Shown here one piece after another: positions 1 to 10,179 of a stretch of 64,000 nucleotides of DNA (position 1 is its first letter; the number at the start of each line of letters is the position of its first letter). The position numbers were made by a program, and so were the translations under genes. Under the pieces are notes generated by a model. That model saw only the letters and a program-made list of their open reading frames with translations. It did no database searches and was not told the DNA's origin. The stretch comes from Clostridium gasigenes (GTDB lineage: Bacteria; Bacillota; Clostridia; Clostridiales; Clostridiaceae), in NCBI RefSeq assembly GCF_900104115.1, contig NZ_FNJM01000001.1, forward strand, positions 639,374 through 703,373, in the 5' to 3' direction.

Positions 1-245
1 GATTAAAAGAAAGATTAAGTAGAACAATGGCTAATAAAATAGAAAAAGAAAAGATAAAAGTAATATCTCTAAATGATATATTACAAGCTTATAACCCAAT
101 GAATATATTATCTAAAGGATATGCAATAGTCCAAGATAATAATAAAAATGTAATATCTGAAAAAGAAAAGCTAAATAAAGAAATTCAAATAAATATAATT
201 TTAAAAGATGGCTTTGTTAAAGGGGTATTTAACCCTTTGGATTAA
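1..245 (+). CDS. xseA: Exodeoxyribonuclease VII large subunit, C-terminal end (partial)
   Basis: Only the last ~80 codons are present; the frame is open from base 3. The residues NPMNILSKGYAIV followed by a short beta-rich tail ending in LKDGFVKG match the conserved C-terminal end of XseA (usual pattern: P..L..GYAIV, then a glycine/aspartate-containing last strand). With XseB the subunit forms a cytoplasmic nuclease that degrades single-stranded DNA to oligonucleotides. The adjoining xseB, 12 bp downstream, confirms the call. The 5' part lies outside the window. Confidence 0.9.
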   Translation, partial: LKERLSRTMANKIEKEKIKVISLNDILQAYNPMNILSKGYAIVQDNNKNVISEKEKLNKEIQINIILKDGFVKGVFNPLD

Positions 246-257
246 GGAGAGGTTAAA

Positions 258-479
258 ATGGCAAAGAAAGATAAGTATAATGATATGGTAATTAATCTTC
301 AAGAAGTATTGAAAAATCTAGAAGAAAAAGAACTCAATTTAGAAGATGCAATGAAAGAATATGAAGTTGGGGTAAAACTAGTAAATAAAATTTACAAAAC
401 ACTAAATACATTAGAAGGAAAATTAACTACCATTAAAGAAAATGTAGAAGTGGAGATTGATAATGGAAATGATAATTAA
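258..479 (+). CDS. xseB: Exodeoxyribonuclease VII small subunit
   Basis: 73 residues, the normal length for XseB. The pattern [22 protein letters not shown] is the family hallmark: a short helical hairpin in which a segment of the form L..G.L.LE.....YE.G..L packs against XseA. A ribosome binding site AGGAGAGG sits 7 bp before the ATG. The gene lies between xseA and ispA, and its end overlaps the start of ispA by 17 bp, so the three are probably one operon with translational coupling. The protein is cytoplasmic and acts in DNA repair with XseA. Confidence 0.93.
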   Translation: MAKKDKYNDMVINLQEVLKNLEEKELNLEDAMKEYEVGVKLVNKIYKTLNTLEGKLTTIKENVEVEIDNGNDN

Positions 480-1338
480 TGAGTGCAAAGAAGAAATAAA
501 TAAATATATTAAAGATTATTTTGAAGGCAAAGGCACATACAATAAAATAATTTATGAGGCCGCAAGCTATAGTTTAAATATAGGTGGAAAAAGAATACGC
601 CCAATATTAACATTATTAACCTATAATCTATATAAAGAAGATTGGCGGGATGTAATAGATATGGCTTGTGCCATTGAAATGATTCACACATATTCATTAG
701 TACATGATGATCTACCTTGTATGGATAATGATGATTTAAGAAGAGGGAAACCTACAAGTCATAAAAAATTTGGAGAAGATATTGCAGTATTAGCTGGAGA
801 TGCATTACTAAATGAAGCTATGATGCTAATGATGGATTATTCTTTAAAAAATGGGGAAAGAGCATTAAAGGCAAGTAGAGAAATTGCAAAAGCAGCAGGC
901 CCAGAAGGTATGATTGGAGGGCAAGTTGTTGACATAATAAATGAGGGTAAAAAAATTTCTAAAGATGAATTAGAATATATGCACTTAAAGAAAACTGGGG
1001 AACTTATAAGGGTTTCTATAGAAGCTGGAGCAATACTGGCAGAAGCCTCAGAGTATGATTCTCATATTTTGAGTGAATTCGGTAAAAAATTAGGATTAGC
1101 ATTTCAGATAAAAGATGATATACTAGATTTAGTAGGTGATGTGAAAAAACTTGGTAAAAACATTAAAAGTGATGAAAATAATCATAAATCAAACTTTGTA
1201 ACAGTATTTGGATTAGAATATTGTGAAGAAAAATGCAACTCACTTACAAAGGAGAGTTTAGAATTATTAAATAAGATTTCAGTAGATACTAAGGTTTTAA
1301 AAGAACTTACCCTAGAATTATTAAATAGAGAATTTTAA
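463..1338 (+). CDS. ispA: Farnesyl/geranyl diphosphate synthase (polyprenyl synthetase family)
   Basis: Makes short-chain isoprenyl diphosphates from DMAPP and IPP, feeding undecaprenyl carrier lipid and quinone-type products. The first aspartate-rich motif reads [10 protein letters not shown] (about residues 82-91), followed by LRRGKPTSH; the second is KDDILD (about 222-227). The motif GGKRIRP near residue 41 binds diphosphate. An upstream TTG at 457 is in frame, but the ATG at 463 is preferred because GGAG at 452-455 is 7 bp away. About 291 residues, the usual family size. It lies directly before dxs, which supplies the same pathway. Confidence 0.93.
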   Translation: MEMIINECKEEINKYIKDYFEGKGTYNKIIYEAASYSLNIGGKRIRPILTLLTYNLYKEDWRDVIDMACAIEMIHTYSLVHDDLPCMDNDDLRRGKPTSHKKFGEDIAVLAGDALLNEAMMLMMDYSLKNGERALKASREIAKAAGPEGMIGGQVVDIINEGKKISKDELEYMHLKKTGELIRVSIEAGAILAEASEYDSHILSEFGKKLGLAFQIKDDILDLVGDVKKLGKNIKSDENNHKSNFVTVFGLEYCEEKCNSLTKESLELLNKISVDTKVLKELTLELLNREF

Positions 1339-1356
1339 CGTAAGGAATGATAAAAT

Positions 1357-3216
1357 ATGATTAAGTTATTAGATAGAGTAAATTGTCCAGATGAAGTTAA
1401 AAAGTTATCTAATGAAGAATTAGAAACTTTATCAGTTGAAATAAGAGAGTTTTTAATAGATAGTTTATCTAAAACAGGTGGACATTTATCATCAAATTTA
1501 GGAGTTGTAGAGCTAACTTTAAGTTTATTTAAAAGCTTTGATCTAGAGAAAGATAAAATAGTTTGGGATGTTGGTCATCAAAGTTATATTCATAAACTAT
1601 TAACAGGAAGAAAAGAGATGTTTAACACACTTAGACAATATGGTGGGTTAAGTGGATTTCCTAAAAGATGTGAAAGCAAATATGATTCGTTTGATACAGG
1701 TCATAGTACCACCTCACTATCAGCAGCTCTTGGAATGGCAAGAGCTAGAGATATTAAAGGTGAAGATAACGAAGTTATTGCAGTTATAGGTGATGGAGCG
1801 TTAACTGGTGGGATGGCTTTTGAAGCTTTAAATGACGTAGGGTTTAATAAAACTAAAATGATAATTATTTTAAATGATAATCAAATGTCCATTTCTAAAA
1901 ATGTAGGTGGATTATCTAGTTATTTTAATAAAATAAGAGTTGATCCTAAATATAACAAATTGAAATCAAACATAAATACCTCGCTAAAATTATCAAATAC
2001 AGGAAAACGAGTAGCTTATTATTTAAGCAAAATTAAAGACGGAATAAAGCAAGTTGTTGTTCCATCTATGCTATTTGAAGATATGGGTATTAAATATATT
2101 GGCCCAATTGATGGACATGATATAGATATGATGAACGAAGTATTTAAAAAGGTTAAACAAATAGAAGGACCTGTAATTATCCATACTATAACTCAAAAGG
2201 GTAGAGGTTATGAACTAGCCGAAAAAAATCCAGGTAAATTTCATAGTGTAGGAGCTTTTGACTTAGAAAGTGGAGAAGTAATTAGTTCAGCCAGTGAAAA
2301 TTATTCAAAGGTTTTTGGGGATACTATGATAGAGTTAGCAAAGGAAGATAATAGAATAGTTGCAATAACAGCGGCAATGCCAGATGGAACTGGGCTTAAA
2401 GACTTTGCTAAAGAATTTCCAAATAGAATTTTTGATGTAGGAATAGCAGAGCAACATGCAACAACATTAGCAGCTGGAATGGCAAGTCAGGGATTAAGAC
2501 CTGTATTTGCAGTATATTCAACATTTCTGCAAAGAGCTTTTGATCAAGTTATACATGATGTATGTATTCAAGAAATGCCTGTAACATTTGCAATAGATAG
2601 AGCTGGTATAGTTGGTGAAGATGGAGAAACACATCAAGGTATATTTGATATTTCATATTTAAATCAAATACCTAAAATGAATATATTAGCACCTAAGAGT
2701 TTAGGTGATTTACAAATAATGCTTAAATGGGCTGTAAATTCAAATATGCCAGTTGCAATAAGATATCCAAGAGGTGGAGATATTTTAAAAGATATTAAGC
2801 CACTAACTGAAATAAAATATGGGAAATGGGAAAAGATAATAAATGGAGAAAAAATTGCAATAATAGCTGTAGGAAAAATGGTACAGCATGCAATTCTTGC
2901 AAAAAAAAATCTAGAAAAAAATGGAATAAATCCATTAATAATAAGTGCAACTTTTGTCAAACCACAGGATACAGAGTTATTAAAGGAACTTGTTGATAAT
3001 AAATACAATATAGTAACTATAGAAGATAATATGATAAGTGGTGGTTTTGGTAATTCAGTTTTAATGAATTTAGTAGAACTTGGATTTGAAAATAAGTTTA
3101 AAGCTTTAGGGTTTAAGGATGATTTTATTACTCATGGAGCAGTTAACATATTATATAAAGAAGCAAAACTTGATGGGGATGGAATAGCAGAAACAATTAT
3201 AGAACTTCAAGGATAA
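1357..3216 (+). CDS. dxs: 1-deoxy-D-xylulose-5-phosphate synthase
   Basis: First enzyme of the MEP isoprenoid pathway: condenses pyruvate with glyceraldehyde 3-phosphate using thiamine diphosphate. 619 residues, the full family length. Visible motifs are [13 protein letters not shown] near residue 75, the thiamine-binding stretch [15 protein letters not shown] (about 147-161) ending in LNDNQMSIS, the middle transketolase domain with [17 protein letters not shown], and [14 protein letters not shown]. It starts 18 bp after ispA in the same direction, so pathway genes are clustered. The end is 11 bp before tlyA, which has its own AAGGAG site. Confidence 0.96.
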   Translation: MIKLLDRVNCPDEVKKLSNEELETLSVEIREFLIDSLSKTGGHLSSNLGVVELTLSLFKSFDLEKDKIVWDVGHQSYIHKLLTGRKEMFNTLRQYGGLSGFPKRCESKYDSFDTGHSTTSLSAALGMARARDIKGEDNEVIAVIGDGALTGGMAFEALNDVGFNKTKMIIILNDNQMSISKNVGGLSSYFNKIRVDPKYNKLKSNINTSLKLSNTGKRVAYYLSKIKDGIKQVVVPSMLFEDMGIKYIGPIDGHDIDMMNEVFKKVKQIEGPVIIHTITQKGRGYELAEKNPGKFHSVGAFDLESGEVISSASENYSKVFGDTMIELAKEDNRIVAITAAMPDGTGLKDFAKEFPNRIFDVGIAEQHATTLAAGMASQGLRPVFAVYSTFLQRAFDQVIHDVCIQEMPVTFAIDRAGIVGEDGETHQGIFDISYLNQIPKMNILAPKSLGDLQIMLKWAVNSNMPVAIRYPRGGDILKDIKPLTEIKYGKWEKIINGEKIAIIAVGKMVQHAILAKKNLEKNGINPLIISATFVKPQDTELLKELVDNKYNIVTIEDNMISGGFGNSVLMNLVELGFENKFKALGFKDDFITHGAVNILYKEAKLDGDGIAETIIELQG

Positions 3217-3227
3217 AGGAGATTATC

Positions 3228-4037
3228 ATGTCAATTAAAAAAGAAAGAATAGATATACTTTTAGTAGAGAAAGGTATAATTACATCAAGAGAAAGAGCAA
3301 AAACTAATATAATGGCAGGTAAAATCTTTGTAAATGGACATAGAGTGGATAAAGTCGGAGAAAAAGTTGATGTAGATGCTGAGATAATATTTAAAGGGGA
3401 AGAGATTCCTTATGTAAGTAGAGGTGGACTTAAGCTTGAAAAAGCTATGAAGTCTTTTAATATAATATTAGAAGATAAGGTTTGTATGGATATTGGTGCT
3501 TCTACTGGAGGATTTACAGATTGTATGCTACAAAATCATGCAAGTAAGGTTTTCGCAGTAGATGTTGGATATGGACAATTTGCTTGGAAACTTAGAACAG
3601 ATGAAAGAGTAGTATGTATGGAAAGAACTAATATAAGATATGTAACTCCAGAAGAAATAGGAGAAAAATTAGACTTTGCATCTATAGATGTTTCATTTAT
3701 ATCTTTAAAAACAATAATGCCAGCAACTGTAAATCTTTTAAAGGAAGATGGAGAAATTGTAGCTTTAATTAAGCCCCAATTTGAAGCCGGAAGAGATAAA
3801 GTTGGTAAAAAAGGTGTTATACGTGATATAAATGTTCATAAAGAGGTAGTAACTAAAATAGTTGATTACTTAATATCAAAAGAATTAAATATACTTGGGA
3901 TAAGCTATTCTCCAATTAAAGGGCCAGAAGGCAATAGAGAATATCTTGTTTATTTTACAAAAAATAAAGAAAAACCATCAAATTTCAAAATAGAACAAAT
4001 TGATGAAATAGTAGAAATGTCACATAATCAATTATAA
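3228..4037 (+). CDS. tlyA: TlyA family rRNA (cytidine-2'-O)-methyltransferase
   Basis: 269 residues. An N-terminal S4 RNA-binding domain (about 5-65; RIDILLVEKGIITSRERAKTNIMAGKIFVNG) is followed by an FtsJ-like SAM methyltransferase with the SAM loop DIGASTGGFTDCML and the catalytic-type Lys in LIKPQFEAG. Family members methylate ribosomal RNA at cytidines; many are annotated as hemolysins, but the domain pattern supports RNA methylation. The gene follows dxs closely and precedes nadK after a structured 185-bp gap, the same order as in many Firmicutes. Confidence 0.92.
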   Translation: MSIKKERIDILLVEKGIITSRERAKTNIMAGKIFVNGHRVDKVGEKVDVDAEIIFKGEEIPYVSRGGLKLEKAMKSFNIILEDKVCMDIGASTGGFTDCMLQNHASKVFAVDVGYGQFAWKLRTDERVVCMERTNIRYVTPEEIGEKLDFASIDVSFISLKTIMPATVNLLKEDGEIVALIKPQFEAGRDKVGKKGVIRDINVHKEVVTKIVDYLISKELNILGISYSPIKGPEGNREYLVYFTKNKEKPSNFKIEQIDEIVEMSHNQL

Positions 4038-4048
4038 ACTTAAATAGT

Positions 4049-4222
4049 AAGGGATCTTTAAAAAAATAAATAGTGAGATTCTTATATATTATGTACTATG
4101 CTTAATCGAAATAACCCTTAAATGCTCAATGTGAGCAGATGTGGATCTTGGGCTAGTGCAAAATATCCTAAGAATCTTTTACTTATTATTTTATTTTAGC
4201 ACCCCTAAGTGTTGGAGGAGTT
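4049..4222 (+). promoter_or_regulatory. Structured leader upstream of nadK
   Basis: The gap between tlyA and nadK holds nested inverted repeats. The outer stem pairs AGATTCTTA at 4076-4084 with TAAGAATCT at 4169-4177 and extends outward with AT pairs and a one-base shift. Inside is a perfect hairpin TGCTCA-ATG-TGAGCA (4123-4137). A third small stem (AGCAC at 4198-4202 with GTGTT at 4209-4213) abuts the nadK ribosome site TGGAGGAG. There is no T-tract, so it is not a plain terminator. It may be a leader RNA acting on nadK, an mRNA processing site or a small RNA; I do not recognise a known class. Confidence 0.45.
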
Positions 4223-5074
4223 ATGAAGAATATTATAATAGCTATAAATCCATTAAAGGATAAAGGAAATAAAATTCTAGATTTAGTTCTAGAAAAAGTT
4301 AAAAAAGTATTTACAGATTCTAAAATAGTAGTTTTAGATAGTTATAAAATTTCTGATTATGACTTTAAAGAAGAAATAGATATTATTATGGTCCTAGGTG
4401 GAGATGGAACAATTTTAGGTGTAGCTAGAGAACTAATAGGAAGAAGTAATGCACCTATAATTGGAATTAATATTGGAAACCTAGGATTTTTATCAAGTGT
4501 TGAAATATCAGGATTAGATATGGCTATGGATAAGTTGAAAAATGGAAAATATAAAATCCAAAATAGGATGATGTTAGAGTGCAACTTAGCAATAAAAGAA
4601 ATTAAAAATAGTCGTAATGCACTTAATGATATTGTTGTTGCAAGAGGAACTTTATCTCGTATGGTTAAGTTTCAAGTTTTTATAGACGGTAAACGATATT
4701 ATACTTTTAAGGGTGATGGAATTATAATTGCAACGCCAACAGGATCTACAGCATATTCTTTTTCAGCGGGAGGACCATTTGTATATCCAGATGTAGATGT
4801 AATTACAGTTACTCCTATATGTGCACATACAAAAGGAATGCAGACTATTGTATTAAATAGTGATAGTGAAATAGAAATTATGGCTGAAAATGGGGAAGAG
4901 GAAATATATATAACCTTTGATGGACAAAAAGCCATTAAATCAAATAAAGAAGCTCTAATAAAAATCAAAAAATCAAAAGAATATGCAAAAATTGTATTAT
5001 TTGATGATTATGATTATTTTAAAGTTCTAAGAACAAAAATATTAAATAATTCTAAAGAATGTGAAGGTGATTAA
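4223..5074 (+). CDS. nadK: NAD kinase
   Basis: Phosphorylates NAD to NADP with ATP or polyphosphate in the cytoplasm. 283 residues. The signature [13 protein letters not shown] (about 57-69) and the conserved [11 protein letters not shown] follow the usual spacing. [15 protein letters not shown], the second conserved motif, lines the NAD site. A strong site TTGGAGGAG precedes the ATG. The stop codon is one base before the argR start, so the two are probably translationally coupled and continue into recN, the classic nadK-argR-recN order. Confidence 0.95.
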   Translation: MKNIIIAINPLKDKGNKILDLVLEKVKKVFTDSKIVVLDSYKISDYDFKEEIDIIMVLGGDGTILGVARELIGRSNAPIIGINIGNLGFLSSVEISGLDMAMDKLKNGKYKIQNRMMLECNLAIKEIKNSRNALNDIVVARGTLSRMVKFQVFIDGKRYYTFKGDGIIIATPTGSTAYSFSAGGPFVYPDVDVITVTPICAHTKGMQTIVLNSDSEIEIMAENGEEEIYITFDGQKAIKSNKEALIKIKKSKEYAKIVLFDDYDYFKVLRTKILNNSKECEGD

Positions 5075-5075
5075 A

Positions 5076-5525
5076 TTGAAACCTAGAAGACATAGTAAAA
5101 TTTTAGAGATAATTAATGATAAAGATATAGAAACTCAAGAAGAATTAGCAGATGAATTGAAAAATGATGGGTTTGATGTAACTCAAGCTACAGTATCAAG
5201 AGATATAAAAATATTAAAATTAATAAAAATGCAAAGTTCTTCAGGAAGTTATAGATATATAGCATCCTCCACGGAACAAAGAGATATAAACAATAAACTA
5301 TCTAGTATTTTATCAAATGCAGTTGTATCAGTAGAAAATGTAGATAAGTTTGTAGTTGTAAAAACATTAACTGGAGCCGCTAATGCAGCGGCAGAGGCTA
5401 TAGATATATTAATTCCTACAGAAATTGCAGGAACTATAGCTGGAGATAATACTATATTTATATTAGTTAGAAGTATTGAAAAAGCAGAAGAATTAGTCTG
5501 TAAAGTAAGAAAAATGATTTTATAA
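5076..5525 (+). CDS. argR: Arginine repressor ArgR
   Basis: About 149 residues. The N-terminal winged helix has the family pattern [25 protein letters not shown] and the recognition helix [14 protein letters not shown]; the C-terminal hexamerisation and arginine-binding domain contains [11 protein letters not shown] and [10 protein letters not shown]. Represses arginine biosynthesis genes when arginine is present. A GTG at 5061 is in frame but sits inside nadK; the TTG at 5076 is preferred because AAGGTGA at 5064-5070 lies 5 bp before it and the protein then starts MKPRRHSK as in the family. Confidence 0.93.
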   Translation: MKPRRHSKILEIINDKDIETQEELADELKNDGFDVTQATVSRDIKILKLIKMQSSSGSYRYIASSTEQRDINNKLSSILSNAVVSVENVDKFVVVKTLTGAANAAAEAIDILIPTEIAGTIAGDNTIFILVRSIEKAEELVCKVRKMIL

Positions 5526-5547
5526 AGGATATGAAGGATGGGATAGA

Positions 5548-7248
5548 ATGTTATTGCAATTAAACATTAAAAATTTTGCTTTAATTCAGGAGTTATCTGT
5601 TGAGTTTGGAGAAGGTTTTAACATACTATCAGGTGAAACAGGAGCAGGTAAATCTATATTAATTGATACTATAGATTATGTTCTTGGGGGAAAGTTTTCT
5701 AAAAATTTAATCAGATATGGAGAGCAGAAAACATTTGTAGAGGCTGTTTTTTCTATAGAAAATGAGGATGTTTATGTACCACTTAAAGAACTTGAAATTC
5801 AAGCTGATGACATACTAATAATATCTAGAGAAACTACAATTTCAGGAAAAAGTATAATAAAAGTTAATGGTAAATCAGTAGTGCTTAGTTGTATAAAGAA
5901 AATAAGAGAAAAATTACTTGATATACATGGCCAAAATCAAAATCAAAATTTACTACACAAATCTTCTCATATTGGTTATTTAGATAGTTTTTGTGGAGAA
6001 AAAATAGATGCTTTATTAGAAAAATTTATTGTTTTAAAAGATGAATATAATAGTATAAAAGATAAAGTCGAAAGATTAAGAGGAAATGAGGATAGGGAAA
6101 AACTTATAGATTATATAAAATTTCAAATAGATGATATTGAAAAGGGAAAATTAAAAGTTGGAGAAGATCAAGAGTTACTTGAAGAGTTTAATCGTCTTTC
6201 AAATGCAGAAAAAATTTCTCTAGCTCTTGGAAATTCCTATGCTCATTTGGATGAACCTAAAGAAGGTGTATCTGTTTTAGAAGGCTTATCTAAGGTTATA
6301 AATGAATTGTCTTTTGTAGAAGAACATTTTGAAAAAATTAAAGATAAAAGAGAACAAGTTGAAGGTGCTTTTTATGTAATTGAAGAAGTATCAAGAGAAA
6401 TAAGAGATTTTATGAGTGAAGTTTATTATGATGAGGATACGTTAGAAAAAATAAATTCAAGAATATATGAGATAAGTATTTATAAAAAGAAATATGGAAA
6501 AACTCTTGAAGATGTACTTGAATATTATACAAAACTTAAGAATCAATGTGATGAATTAGTTAATTCAGAGCAAATAATTATAGAATTAAAAGAAAAAGCA
6601 AATAATATCATTGAAAAAATGAGGGTTTTAGGAGAGAAAATGCATTTAATTAGAAATGAAAATGCAGAAATTCTACAATATGAAATAAAACAAGAATTAG
6701 CTTATGTAGGGTTAGAAAAAGCTATTATTAAAATTGATGTTAATTTAATAGATGAGTTTAATAGCAAAGGCTATGATGATGTAACTTTCCTAATTTCTAC
6801 TAATCCAGGAGAACCTTTAAAATCATTAGAGAAAGTATTATCAGGTGGAGAATTATCAAGAATAATGCTTGCATTAAAATGTGTATTTGTTGGAAAAGAT
6901 AAAATACCTACTTTAATATTTGATGAAATAGATACAGGAATAAGTGGAACTATCGCAAAAAGAGTTGGAGAAAAAATGTATCAAGTATCTACCAAACATC
7001 AAGTGCTTTGTATAACTCATCTTCCTCAAATATCAGCCTTATCAGATTGTCATTATTTTGTATCTAAAAAGGTTAAAGATAGTAAGACTTTTACCCAAAT
7101 AAGGACTTTATCTAAATATGATAAAATTAAGGAAATTGCAAAAATGATTGGTGGAGATGAAATAAGTGAGGTAACCTTAGAAAATGCATCTGAAATGGTT
7201 GAATTTGCTGAATTAAAGAAAAATGAAATAAGAAATTTATATAATTAA
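5548..7248 (+). CDS. recN: DNA repair protein RecN
   Basis: 566 residues, normal for RecN. SMC-like architecture: N-terminal Walker A GETGAGKSILID (about 29-40), long coiled-coil centre, and C-terminal signature LSGGELSRIMLALK with Walker B PTLIFDEIDTGISG. It helps recruit and hold broken DNA ends before RecA-dependent recombination. Directly downstream of argR and followed by a strong terminator that closes the operon. Confidence 0.95.
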   Translation: MLLQLNIKNFALIQELSVEFGEGFNILSGETGAGKSILIDTIDYVLGGKFSKNLIRYGEQKTFVEAVFSIENEDVYVPLKELEIQADDILIISRETTISGKSIIKVNGKSVVLSCIKKIREKLLDIHGQNQNQNLLHKSSHIGYLDSFCGEKIDALLEKFIVLKDEYNSIKDKVERLRGNEDREKLIDYIKFQIDDIEKGKLKVGEDQELLEEFNRLSNAEKISLALGNSYAHLDEPKEGVSVLEGLSKVINELSFVEEHFEKIKDKREQVEGAFYVIEEVSREIRDFMSEVYYDEDTLEKINSRIYEISIYKKKYGKTLEDVLEYYTKLKNQCDELVNSEQIIIELKEKANNIIEKMRVLGEKMHLIRNENAEILQYEIKQELAYVGLEKAIIKIDVNLIDEFNSKGYDDVTFLISTNPGEPLKSLEKVLSGGELSRIMLALKCVFVGKDKIPTLIFDEIDTGISGTIAKRVGEKMYQVSTKHQVLCITHLPQISALSDCHYFVSKKVKDSKTFTQIRTLSKYDKIKEIAKMIGGDEISEVTLENASEMVEFAELKKNEIRNLYN

Positions 7249-7276
7249 ATACATAAGAATTATATATAATGTAAAC

Positions 7277-7316
7277 AATAGAACCATGGTAATTTACCGT
7301 GGTTCTATTTTTTTTA
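7277..7316 (+). terminator. Intrinsic terminator after recN
   Basis: Stem AATAGAACCATGGTAA (7277-7292) pairs with the following TTTACCGTGGTTCTATT with one G-T pair, then a run of eight T. Ends the xseA-recN transcription unit. Confidence 0.9.
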
Positions 7317-7418
7317 TTTAAATTAAATATTAATATTTAACTATTATAACAATGTTCCTACAGCATATAAAAAACTCTAAAAGGGAAACTTAAAGACAGA
7401 AGCAAAGGAGGAGATAAT

Positions 7419-8609
7419 ATGTCATATAAGCGTTTAAGTAAATACAGTATAGTAGTGACTCCAATATTGATTCTGGGATTAATAATTTTCCTTAGTTTAA
7501 GGGATATACCAGAAGTTGTTTATATTAATAATTCGGTTCAAACTTCCGATATTTGTTTCCCGAAAATTAGTACATTCAATAAACTAAAATATACAAAAGA
7601 TAAATTAAAAGTAAGTTTTTTAGGGTTAATACCATTAAAGTCAGTATCTGTTCAAAAAGTAAATGATTTAGAAGTTTATCCAGGTGGTAGTAGTGTAGGT
7701 GTTAGGCTATCTACAGAGGGAGTTTTGGTTGTAGGACACTTTGAAATGCAAACAAAAGAAGGTGAAGTTTCTAGTCCAGGTCAAAATGCAGGTATAGAAC
7801 TTGGAGATGTAATTTTAAAGGTTAATGGAGAAGAAATTCAAGGTTCTAAAGATTTATCTAAAAAAATAAAAGATAGTGAAAGCCAAAAGGTAAATATGGA
7901 ATTGATGAGAGATGAAAAAATAATTTCTAAAGAAGTGAATTTATTAAAAGAAGAAGAAGAATATAAATTAGGTTTATGGGTAAGAGATTCTACTGCTGGA
8001 ATTGGAACATTGACTTTTTATCACAAAGAAACATCAACTTTTGGAGCGTTAGGACATCCAATTACAGATGGTGATACTAATAAAGCATTTAGAATAAAAA
8101 CAGGAGAGTTATTATCTTCATCAGTATTAAGTGTAAGAAAAGGAGAAAAGGGAACACCAGGAGAGTTAAAAGGTTTATTTATAAATGATAAAATAAGTAT
8201 AGGATCAATAGATAAAAATACTAAATCAGGAATTTTTGGAAAAACAGAAAATTCAATAATAAATGAATCATATAGTAAACCAATGAAAGTTGGATTTAGA
8301 AGCGAAATTAAAGAAGGACCAGCAAAAATAATTACTTCAATAGATCAAAAAGGTCCTAAAGAATATGATATAGAAATAGTAAAATTATTATCTCAAGATG
8401 AACCAGGACCTAAAAGTATGGTTATAAAAGTAACTGATCAAGAATTGTTAGAAAAGACTGGGGGAATAGTTCAAGGAATGAGTGGAAGTCCAATTATACA
8501 AAATAATAAATTAGTTGGTGCAGTTACACATGTTTTAATAAATAAACCAGATGTAGGATATGGAATTTATATTGAATGGATGTTAAAGGATGCTGGAGTT
8601 TTAAATTAG
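7419..8609 (+). CDS. spoIVB: SpoIVB peptidase (S55 family)
   Basis: 396 residues. One N-terminal membrane segment (about 12-27), a PDZ domain (about 92-180, with AGIELGDVILKVNGEEIQG) and a C-terminal S55 serine peptidase domain. Candidate catalytic residues are His213 in FGALGHPITDGDT and Ser357 in GMSGSPI. In sporulation the protein is made in the forespore, enters the intermembrane space and triggers processing of pro-sigma-K by cleaving SpoIVFA. Site AAAGGAGGAG precedes the ATG. The gene stands alone between two terminators next to spo0A, the usual order. Confidence 0.96.
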   Translation: MSYKRLSKYSIVVTPILILGLIIFLSLRDIPEVVYINNSVQTSDICFPKISTFNKLKYTKDKLKVSFLGLIPLKSVSVQKVNDLEVYPGGSSVGVRLSTEGVLVVGHFEMQTKEGEVSSPGQNAGIELGDVILKVNGEEIQGSKDLSKKIKDSESQKVNMELMRDEKIISKEVNLLKEEEEYKLGLWVRDSTAGIGTLTFYHKETSTFGALGHPITDGDTNKAFRIKTGELLSSSVLSVRKGEKGTPGELKGLFINDKISIGSIDKNTKSGIFGKTENSIINESYSKPMKVGFRSEIKEGPAKIITSIDQKGPKEYDIEIVKLLSQDEPGPKSMVIKVTDQELLEKTGGIVQGMSGSPIIQNNKLVGAVTHVLINKPDVGYGIYIEWMLKDAGVLN

Positions 8610-8636
8610 TTTAAATATAAATATTCAATTATAAAA

Positions 8637-8681
8637 TAAATAACTAGTCAAAAATCCTAAGGATATTTGACTAGTTATTTA
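8637..8681 (+). terminator. Intrinsic terminator after spoIVB
   Basis: AATAACTAGTCAAA at about 8638-8653 is complementary to TTTGACTAGTTATT at 8666-8680, with AATCC/GGAT extending the stem inward. The tail is only moderately T-rich, but stem length is convincing. Confidence 0.8.
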
Positions 8682-8986
8682 TTGTAATAAATGTTATTTG
8701 TAAGTGTTATTATATTATAGAAAAAATTTAATTTATTGGTAAATATGTTTAAATATAGATAAAAATAAATTTTAAAACACTAATTAAGTAAAAAAATATA
8801 TAAAATTATTATTAATTTAAACACAATTATGAAATAAAGAGATAAAATAAAATAATTTCAAAATAATGTAAAATATCTATCTTTCATATATTATATGTGT
8901 TATAATAATATTAAATTATTACTTATAACAAAATATACAAAAAAACTTATGAAACTAAGGTTTATTTTGAAAAATACTTCGAAATA

Positions 8987-9015
8987 AAAGGAATAATTTA
9001 ACTTTAATAGAATTA
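8987..9015 (+). promoter_or_regulatory. Sigma-H promoter of spo0A, with possible 0A box
   Basis: AAAGGAATA (8987-8995) matches the -35 consensus RNAGGAWWW and ATAGAATTA (9007-9015) matches the -10 consensus RNNGAATWW, with 11 bp between, inside the accepted 11-14. A reverse-strand TTTCGAA at 8978-8984 differs by one base from the Spo0A box TGTCGAA. This fits known control of spo0A by sigma-H and by Spo0A itself. The rest of the 449-bp gap (8610-9058) is AT-rich with no gene visible. Confidence 0.75.
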
Positions 9016-9058
9016 ATTAATTAGGGAATTGAAAAAAAGGGAATAAGGGGAGAAAAAT

Positions 9059-9862
9059 ATGAATGGATCAAAAATATCAGTACTAATAGCTGATGATAAC
9101 AAGGAATTTTGCAGTATTTTAAATGATTATCTTTTAAATCAAAGAGACATAGTTGTTATAGGGATTGCTAAGGATGGAAGAGAAGCATTAACTCTAATTG
9201 AGGAAAGAAAACCGGATTTAGTAGTGTTAGATATAATTATGCCACATTTAGATGGTCTTGGGGTATTAGAAAGATTGAATATTATGGAATTAGAAAAGAT
9301 GCCGAGAGTAATTGTTTTATCAGCAGTTGGGCAAGATAAGATTACTCAAAAAGCAATAACATTAGGTGCTGATTATTATGTGGTAAAACCATTTGATATG
9401 GATGTATTTACTAAAAGAATAAGAGAAATGTTTACTGGATCTACAACAAGTGAACCAGTAAGAAGACAATCTGGAATGATGAGAAGTGAAATGCCAACTA
9501 AAGAGCCTATGGATTTAGAAACTGAAATTACAGCTATAATTCATGAAATAGGAGTGCCAGCACACATCAAGGGATATATGTATTTAAGAGAAGCTATTAT
9601 GATGGTTGTAAATGATATGGAGTTACTGTCAGCAGTAACAAAAGAATTATATCCATCAATAGCTAAAAAATATAACACAACTGCTTCAAGAGTTGAAAGA
9701 GCGATAAGACATGCAATTGAGGTTGCTTGGGGTAGAGGACAAATTGAAGCTATAAATAAATTATTTGGATATACAGTTCACACTGAAAAAGGAAAGCCTA
9801 CTAATTCAGAATTTATTGCAATTATTGCTGATAAATTAAGACTTAAAAATAAAGTTAGCTAA
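9059..9862 (+). CDS. spo0A: Sporulation transcription factor Spo0A
   Basis: 267 residues. Receiver domain at 5-125 with acidic pocket Asp12/Asp13, phosphoacceptor Asp58 in LVVLDIIMP and Lys110 in VVKPFD; a serine/threonine-rich linker; and the Spo0A-specific DNA-binding domain with the recognition helix region [18 protein letters not shown]. Phosphorylated Spo0A controls entry into sporulation and, in clostridia, solvent and toxin programmes. Site AAGGGGAG is 8 bp before the ATG. Monocistronic between a sigma-H promoter and a terminator. Confidence 0.98.
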   Translation: MNGSKISVLIADDNKEFCSILNDYLLNQRDIVVIGIAKDGREALTLIEERKPDLVVLDIIMPHLDGLGVLERLNIMELEKMPRVIVLSAVGQDKITQKAITLGADYYVVKPFDMDVFTKRIREMFTGSTTSEPVRRQSGMMRSEMPTKEPMDLETEITAIIHEIGVPAHIKGYMYLREAIMMVVNDMELLSAVTKELYPSIAKKYNTTASRVERAIRHAIEVAWGRGQIEAINKLFGYTVHTEKGKPTNSEFIAIIADKLRLKNKVS

Positions 9863-9970
9863 ACTCGTGTAATTCTTATTCTTCATAGAATCCATATCTA
9901 TAAACAAAATAAAAATATCTATGAGATCTATGAACTATATCAATGAGTTAGAATAATTAAAATTATGAAA

Positions 9971-10021
9971 ACACCTTTTATCTATTGCTTTAAATATCAA
10001 TAGATAAAAGGTGCTTTTTTA
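9971..10021 (+). terminator. Intrinsic terminator after spo0A
   Basis: A 16-bp perfect stem, CACCTTTTATCTATTG (9972-9987) with CAATAGATAAAAGGTG (9998-10013), followed by CTTTTTT. The remaining 158 bp up to the next gene show nothing else that I can name. Confidence 0.95.
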
Positions 10022-10179
10022 TATAAAATATTAAAATTTAATTTTTAATATTTTAATTATATATTGAAATATTCTATAAAATGTTATAAAATGATAACAA
10101 GTGATAATAAACAATAGAAAGTAATTTGAAATTCACTATTAAATTAATTAATAATAGAAATTAAAGGGGTGAAAAACAA

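Noticed and set aside
2664..3008. 114-codon reverse frame inside dxs
   Set aside because: Shadow of a conserved gene; no ribosome site or recognisable motif.
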